From contig CP103021.1 of assembly GCA_024752435.1 (NCBI GenBank), forward strand, positions 744,001-808,000: a DNA stretch of 64,000 nt, read 5' to 3'. Source of the DNA: Allantophomopsis cytisporea (lineage: Eukaryota; Ascomycota; Leotiomycetes; Phacidiales; Phacidiaceae). Under the pieces are notes generated by a model that saw only the letters and a list, made by a program, of their open reading frames with translations, had not been told where the DNA came from and made no database searches. A program made the position numbers and the translations under genes. The stretch's first letter is position 1; every line of letters starts with the position of its first letter. This document shows positions 57,063 through 64,000 of the stretch, piece after piece.

Positions 57063-59321
57063 TCAAGTATCTCGAGGTGTGCGGACACTGAGATTCTTCG
57101 CGATGTTGCCTCTCATCGTAGCTACTTTCGATGGGGGAACGTGACAATGCTTGACGACTTTGTTCGTTCTAACATGTGTACAACTCTTTGTAGCATCAAT
57201 AACTGTTGTAGGCTCATCATAGCTATCGAATTGACAGCATTCAACATTCTTCAACCACCGATTTTGCGCGACTTGCGCAATAGTGAACCGCTTCTTTGGA
57301 TCCGGATTTAACATGTTGATCATCAAGCGTCGGAGCGCAGGAGGGTTGACGCGTGTGTTGAATGAGTGAATTTGGGGGTAGTCGACGTCGGATATCTGGT
57401 CATCTGGCCCATGGCTGGCCTTCCACACATCCCATCCTCGCACAAAGTCGTCATAATGCCTGTTGCCTGCATCCAATTCAGCTGCGTTCCAAATTGCGCC
57501 TCCAAATACCAGGTGGATCATAACAACGGCGGTACCCCACACATCAAGTGGACGAGGATCGTATGGTTCTAGAAGATATTAGCATTTTCTCTATCAATAG
57601 TATTGCATTTACTATCACGTACCCTTTCCCACGAGGACTTCAGGGGCCATGTACGGCCTACTGCCGCATATTCCCGGGTCACTCAGACGTATCTCTCCCA
57701 TCTCACGACCACACTGACCACCAGCTCGTCGAAGGCCCGGATGAATGCCACTGAAAACCTCGGAAACTCCAAAGTCGGAGATTTTGAGTTTGCATTTGTC
57801 CGTTATAAGCAGATTTTCCAATTTGATGTCCCGATGAGCGATTCCATTATGGTGAAGATAGTCGATGCCCTGTATGAGTTGTTTGAAGAGACATAATTTG
57901 TCGACCATTTTCTCCCAAGGGGGAGAAAGATATCCCGAGTCGAGCAACTTGAATAGATCCCCGCCATCGCAGTACTCCATTACATGATTCCACTTACCGC
58001 GATCTGTACAAAGCCGGAATGTTTCGACGATATTTGGATGGTGTAAACTTTTCGAGATAGTGTATTCGGACTTGACTTTTCTCTCGTATTCTTCAGCGGC
58101 CTCTGAACTTGATTTACCGCGGAACTCTTTAACGGCATACAACTCTGTGCGAACCCCTTTGCGTGTCATCTTCCTGACCTCGGCTGTACCACCATCGCCG
58201 AGTTTCCCTCCACGTCTGTTGACTAATCTACTCTCGTCGTCGAATTCTGAGTGCAAGTTTCCAACATCAACTGTAAAATCGTCTGGGAGGCTCAAGCTAA
58301 GACGACGAGCTTTAAGTCCCGTCCCCGATGCGGCTGGTATAGCGAATGGAATAGGCTTGCCAAGGGATGGTCTTGGCACTTCTTGATCGGCAACTGAAAT
58401 TGTATTGCGCGGAATATCTGTACTTCCCGAACGATGGCGTGGCCCTGGTGGAGGTCTCTCGCGTGCGCGGAAACTGATTCTTGCAAAGCCCGTAGATGCC
58501 CGATTTTTCTTGTGTCCGAAAAATTCTCCAGCTTGCGGCTCTGACAGTACGCCCTCTGGTCCGGTGGAGGCATCGTTATGACCGGGTGAAGGTGGACTAT
58601 TAGAGCGCGTTGTGGCAGGGGTATATGTCTGAGGGGTAGTGTTGGTAGACATCCTGCGCGGTCCAGGAAAGAAACTTCGGCGAGGTGGAGAGTTGATGTA
58701 GATAGCATCACTGGTGGATTGATTTTGCTCGTTGAAAACTGTATTAAAAGCTGGCTTTGCAGGTATCGGCTGTGCTGCAACTTGAGTGATAGGCACTGCC
58801 TGTTGGGAATTGGAACGACGAAAGAGATTGGAAATGGCACGCTTGATCCCTGGCGTAGGTTCTTTCGTTGGTGATGATGCTGGAGGGACTGATGCATTTG
58901 TTCCATTGCTTTGATCTGAATTGGCCGCTTCCATATTCGCTGAGCCGCCAGCACTGGAAGGCGGTGTTGCCGCAGTTTTCAACAACGTTGGAGTCTTTCC
59001 GTTTGTTCTCGTAAAAGGCAAATTCGAGCCGTCCAAGTTGTGAGGAGCAGCATTTTGGACATTGTTGTGAAAATCTGTAGGTGTGAGGGGCTCGTTGACA
59101 GCTTCACTCCCAGTTTCATCCTCGTCGTCCTCTTCAATAATTGGACTATGTAGTTCAACCGGTCTTGATTCTGGAGAATGGGAGGCACTTTGGTTGTTGC
59201 CATCGATCATGTCGGTTTGTATGGGCAACGTTCGTGTCTGGGATAGAGCATCCTGATTCGGTGTCGACATGAGCATGCTGACGGGCTGTTGCTGCTGCTG
59301 AGATACCACGGGGGTTGACAT
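57063..59321 (-). CDS. HAL4/SAT4-like serine/threonine protein kinase
   Basis: Fungal Ser/Thr kinase of the NPR/HAL group; yeast Hal4 and Hal5 stabilise plasma-membrane nutrient and K+ transporters. Exons (minus) 59321-57623 and 57568-57063; intron 54 nt. Spliced length 734 aa. The first 360 residues are disordered, rich in Ser, Thr, Pro and Gln. The kinase domain starts near 374: glycine loop LGDGGTAEV, catalytic-pocket Lys398 in LYAVKEF, HRDIKLEN with Asp498, DFG at 516-518, and PYMAPE (559-561 APE), with a roughly 38-residue activation-segment insert between DFG and APE. The splice joins VGKG to EPYDPRPLDVWGTAVV. All catalytic residues are present. The nearest named relative (Hal4, Hal5, Oca2) cannot be fixed by eye. 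Confidence 0.9.
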
Positions 59322-62300
59322 GTTGAAGTCCGATGTGGAGATATTCCTCGTTCGTCACTTTTGCAGTGTCTTGCAGCGCCAAAAACAGTCGATGGAGAAT
59401 GCGAATGTGAATGTCGAGGGCAATTGATAATATGTTTCGAACAGTCTGTTTCTTCCAAAATTGGTCTTTCAGAATAACTCGAGGGTAATCTTCGAAGTGC
59501 TAGTCCTTCCACAGCAAGTTTCGCAAGTTTTCCGAGTTTTCGTTATAGCGATTGTCGCAAGTGAGTCGGTACTAGGCGGGCTGGCTCCAGGTTCGCGGTC
59601 GAAGGGGATTTGAGATATACAACTATCGATCAAACGACATTGTGCAGCACGAGAGTGAGATATGGGAGGGATTTTCGAGTAGGGGAAGAGGATGTAAATG
59701 AGCAGCGGAGAACGTTGAAAATTAGCAGATTGTAACGTTTGACCTAGTCGTGCAAATCCTCTTGTTTTTTTTTTTACCCTTCCCTTCTTAATTGAATCCG
59801 GAGTGTGGAAAGAGGCGGGGGGTGGAGGATTATTTGACTTTTGGTCTCTTAGCTTTGGCTCCGATTTGGGTTTCGAGGTGGATTTTCTGGGCGATGATGG
59901 ATGGGTTGGTGCTTGTTCATGGGCGTGGAGGGCGCGATGGGGCCTTTTTCCGTCGGTGGGGTGGAGGGAGGGGAGTGGGTTGCTCTATCACCCTTCTCAG
60001 CTTCAGCTTTCGGGGTGCGTTTACTGGAGTAACTGAAGTACGTGAGGAGGTATCTATTTCGTGCAGAGCTGCTGGAGAAGGTCAAGCATCAGAGGAAATT
60101 GAATGTAAATCTTCAGGACTACCTGATCCTCTAGTTATAGAGGGGAAAGCCCATAATAAAGGGGCGACTGGATGAATGATGAATGTTGAAGTGATGAGTG
60201 TGAGTGAGAAGCAGTCATCAAGTAGAATGGATTCCGGTACATCAGCCATACTGGTGAGTGAGTATTTGTATTGTGACGAATAATATGTGAGGACTTGACA
60301 ATACTTACCACATACCTTACCTTACTTAAGACCTGCTCCATGAAACAATCCTCTTGCTCCAGTACTGCGGTATATCTTGCATACTTACGACGCTCCATTA
60401 CTCACATTCACTTGTCACGCGGTCCATTTGCATAACTATCAAGTCTACAGTGCCGCACATACTCAAGTACTTGCTTGGAGATAATAAAGCAAACATAATA
60501 CCTTCATGCTTTCTTCTTCGATTCTCACTCTTCCTCCCTCTCTCTCCTCCGATACCGTACTTCACTTGACCACGCTGCACATCAAGTTCCTTGTACATTC
60601 CTCTACACATGTACACATGTGCAGACGCACGCACTTTACTTCCAAAGTATCGTGAGCAGGTAAGTACCTATGAATGTACATACTGTACATATGTGGGCGT
60701 AGTGAAAATAGGTGCACGAAGCACGGAATGAAGATGCCGAGATCCGCCGCTGTACTGTATGGGGAAATTCCCAAAAGGATGACTGAATGATATTAAGAGA
60801 CACATCCGATCATATTCAACATCGTGCCCATCAGCTCGTCCATTCAGGTTCTGTAAAAGATGTTATGTTGTTTTCTCATCCGCCAATCCCAATCCTTTGC
60901 CTTTCTATGTATTCAGTTCTGCTGATGAATGTGTTTCTCTTTGCTCCATAGATACTACTGTACCTACTAACCAGTCTTCTTTTACTACTGTATGCTATTT
61001 CTCATCTCATTCATATCCACGGGTCACACACACACGTAATCAACAAACCTCACCAGACTCCGCGGTTGATGATGGACGAAGGGAGAAAGGGAATCAAGGA
61101 AAGAAGAAGGAAGACGAAACACCAAGTCAACAACCACAAAGCCTGGTCTGCCGATTTAGAACCTACTTTGTACGTACCTCATCGCGTATGCCAAGAGCAT
61201 GTCAAGCTTTCTATAATTATTCGCTGAATTGTGTATTGGGGACCAGGCCTTCCAGAACACCACCACCCGTCATTCTCTCACAGGGCTTGGGATGAAAATC
61301 CAAGGAAGAGGCACTATGGAGCGCTCTCTGCCTATGAAATCCATACCCGTTTATGCGACTTGTCCGATCTTCATCATCCGCCAACCTGTCGCTGAGAGGT
61401 CTGTTCATAACACAAGACTTTCTTTAACGGCCAAAATCCACTCATAATGTCAGAAACAGGACCGAGCTGTTGCTGTGAGATGGTGCAATATGGCAATCCA
61501 CCACAATCCTATTATAGTCTTAGAGTGCTTTTGTTGAGGACGTTTGCCCTGCATTATCTGTCGGTACTTGACGCAGTCCTCTACCCCAGCAGTACTTAGA
61601 ACATAGTGTGAGCGTGCGTGAAGAAGATGTGCGTGAAGGGACAACGATCTGGACTGTGCGCCAGCTGTTGAGAAGGGTTGAGTGGAAGCATGAATACTCG
61701 AGAGACACCAAGTTCTCAGAAAAGCATAACGGAGCAAGTCCCTTCACCTCGGTGGCAAGGCATTCGTTCTTGTCAACGTCTGTTTTTCCTTTCTCATTCA
61801 GGTATGGATATGATGCATTTATTATTGAGTGGGGGTGTGGGCACGTATCCTGACTGGAACGAATAATACAACAGGCCTGACTTCTCATTGCAGCGTCAAT
61901 TATTAGGAGGGCCCGAGTGACAGACTCGCGGGTAATTTCTTCACACAATAGAGTTCAAGGACACACTCCCCCCCGTGAGAGGTCAAGAGCGACCGCAGAA
62001 TTCTTTTGCCTTATGCAGACAAAGCCAAGGATGCCAGTCGGATACCCAGTATTGGTGATCCGACAATTATCCAGCGAATTGAGAGGGCATCCTCCGGGGA
62101 CAAGGTCGAACTGGCGGCGAGTAGGTTTGCGGGGGATCAAAGCCAATGGGAGATGAAGTGGGGGGGCTCTGATCGTTGAGCGTCGCGAGAGAAGAAAGCA
62201 TGGCCAGCCCCAATTATTTTTCTTGTCCATTCCTCACTCTTTCTAAAGTACTGTGTCTTGGAATTACGCTTTTCTACAAGCACTGCATCGTGATGCGAGG

Positions 62301-64000
62301 TAATGCGAGCTTGGCCTCCGACTGCCGGAAATATTCAGGTTGAATAGTCACACTTGAAATCGTGCAGATTCAGCTTGCGAGAACGGAGATGGCGGCAGGA
62401 AAGAGACGTTCACGGTGCTAGAATATGGGGATGTGGCTACTACTACGTAGTATCACGTACTTTGAGCCAGTAAACAAGCTGACTTCGGTCACCCCGCAGA
62501 GTGGGAGTGAGCCGCGTGGGAAGCTGTGGTGGACATCATCGGAGAAGCTGTGGATGTCATCGGAGGAACGGTGATGACGGTGACCTTCTCGTTCACACTG
62601 CAAGAATACGAGGTAAAATAGAAAAAAATGAAGATGATAGGCATGCATTGGGTATACCAATAGCTGGTGTTGTTATTACTGTCCCGTAAATGTATCCGCA
62701 ATGAATTAGAGTACGCCGTACATGCTGTGTACATAGAGAGAAAATATGGTTTCGCATGGACATGGCATAATGAGAGTCAAGGAATGAGACAGGATGACAA
62801 GATTGAGTGTATGTACATACGGAGAACAGTAGGAGATGGGCGGGTGCGGCGCTTGAAGATCGAAACAGTGCACGGAAGGACCCTTTGACAGCCACGACCA
62901 ATTCTCCATACTCCATACTCCATTCTCCGAACAAGTGGGCCATTTTGATTACGCAGTACAAAAGTAAATACATATTTTGATGCTGTACACAGACAACTTA
63001 TCTATTTCAGTTTGCTTTCTTCATGTCCTCTCCTTTCTCCTTATCCCTTCACACTACCTTTGACATCTGTGCCGTTTATCGTAGCAGTGGCGGATCATCC
63101 TTTCAGTCATCTGGACGTTTGTGAGCACCATGAGTTCTCTAGATCTGTCGACAACCAAGCTGGCCATCCGGAATTCTCAACTTTTCTCAACCAGCTAAGT
63201 ACCTCATCGATATCATTCTGTCATAGAGACAAAGGATACATTAAACAATATAAGCGCTCTTATTGAGTCAAAGTCCCTATTCATCTTCCCTCACATCAAT
63301 CGTTACAAAGCAATATATACACTTGCACCTTGGATACATCAAAAGGACCGAGAACACTCAGACAAACGCAAGCATCCAAGTCACCAGATGCTGTGAGAAT
63401 CGGCATACCATATCCAGCAATCTACACAGCGCAGAGAGGGTGATTGGGCCGTTCTGGCATCACACAGCATGGCGGGCCAGGTTGCCGTGCAGGGCAAAGA
63501 GCCTGTTTAGAGATGAGCGTGGAGAGACAAGCTTCTGGCGCACTCAAGATTTTCTGCATCCAAACCTTGCGCGCGCACACAGCATCTATCCCGCACCCAA
63601 AACCCTCCCTCTGGCCCCGTCATTGGCGCTGTGGCCATGTCGACTATGCAAAGTTATGCACGTCAATAGATACTTGCGCTTCTAGAAGGAGATCTCGTGC
63701 TCGGGCGAGTTTGGTGGGGGAGAAGGGGGAAGAGAGAGAGAGAGAACAGTGTCAGCGTCTTGGGGAGAGAGATAGAGAGAGTGAATCGATCGCTCCGGAC
63801 TGGATACTGTGGGAAGGCTTGATGAGCCAAGCTGATGAACGGCTGATGTGAAGGTGAATAGGTATGCGGCATTTACGCCGCTGCAGGTCCTTTTATCTTG
63901 TGTGGCCGCCGTGTTTTGATGCCACATGCGTCAACTCTTAGGTGCGGTGCGGCATTACTTCCACGAGTGGCATGTATTCATACGCAGTATGTATTGTGTT
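59322..64000. other. 4.7 kb without convincing genes
   Basis: The first 500 bases are likely promoter/leader of the HAL-type kinase. The rest has many overlapping frames under 145 codons, none with domain signals. It includes a poly-T run near 59767 and TACGCAGTA motifs at 62950-62958 and 63981-63989. Confidence 0.4.

Noticed and set aside
59792..60175. 127-codon plus frame upstream of the HAL-type kinase
   Set aside because: Trp/Gly-rich composition from G-rich DNA, overlapping the kinase promoter; no family features.
60173..60200. Two RTGATGA motifs close together in the 3' gene-free region
   Set aside because: No CTGA box at a suitable distance downstream.

Overview
This window is nuclear DNA from a filamentous ascomycete (Pezizomycotina, perhaps Leotiomycetes; the class is only a guess). 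The evidence is intron-rich genes with mostly 45-65 nt introns (GTRNGT donors, CTRAC-like branch sites, YAG acceptors), a RID/Masc1-type cytosine methyltransferase, a fungal Arb1, an Ssk1 response regulator and a HAL-type kinase. I assembled 22 protein genes by splicing reading frames by hand. Every multi-exon model closes in frame. No tRNA, 5S rRNA, transposase or CRISPR was recognised.

Layout. 1-12 kb is dense housekeeping: the 3' part of a RID-like DNA methyltransferase, ribosomal protein eL14, NAC-alpha and ATP synthase subunit d on +, then mitochondrial Mg2+ channel MRS2 and SRP receptor alpha on -, then YIF1 on +, divergent from SRP receptor alpha. 12.9-29.6 kb holds a FAT1-type acyl-CoA synthetase, a MAPEG protein, a ZTA1-like quinone reductase, a secreted Ser/Thr-rich protein interrupted by an in-frame stop, CLP1, an inositol polyphosphate kinase, Arb1, RNA polymerase III subunit RPC5 and a PMP3/SNA membrane protein. 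32.2-33.8 kb is a Whi3-like RNA-binding protein. It is followed by about 9 kb (33.8-43.0 kb) with no convincing gene, rich in microsatellites, whose first part is probably the long Whi3 promoter/leader. 43-51.5 kb carries a CCDC97-like protein, mitochondrial ribosomal protein mS45, 3-hydroxyisobutyrate dehydrogenase and DDB1. 52.6-59.3 kb carries the SSK1 response regulator and a HAL-type kinase, both linked in other fungi to osmotic or ionic stress. 59.3-64 kb appears gene-free.

Most notable: the 187-nt mS45 intron contains a well-formed box C/D snoRNA candidate with C box, D box, a 6-bp closing stem and a 13-nt perfect antisense match to a highly conserved 25S rRNA stretch (rRNA sequence recalled, not searched). 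Other items are an in-frame TAG splitting the Ser/Thr-rich secreted protein from 85 further coding-like codons, SUMO-interacting-motif-like repeats in the methyltransferase tail, two possible starts on the quinone reductase giving a mitochondrial or cytosolic form, a PTS1-like end on the acyl-CoA synthetase, and repeated short motifs in the intergenic DNA. I found no multi-gene system that looks new. All identifications are by eye from motifs and remembered families.
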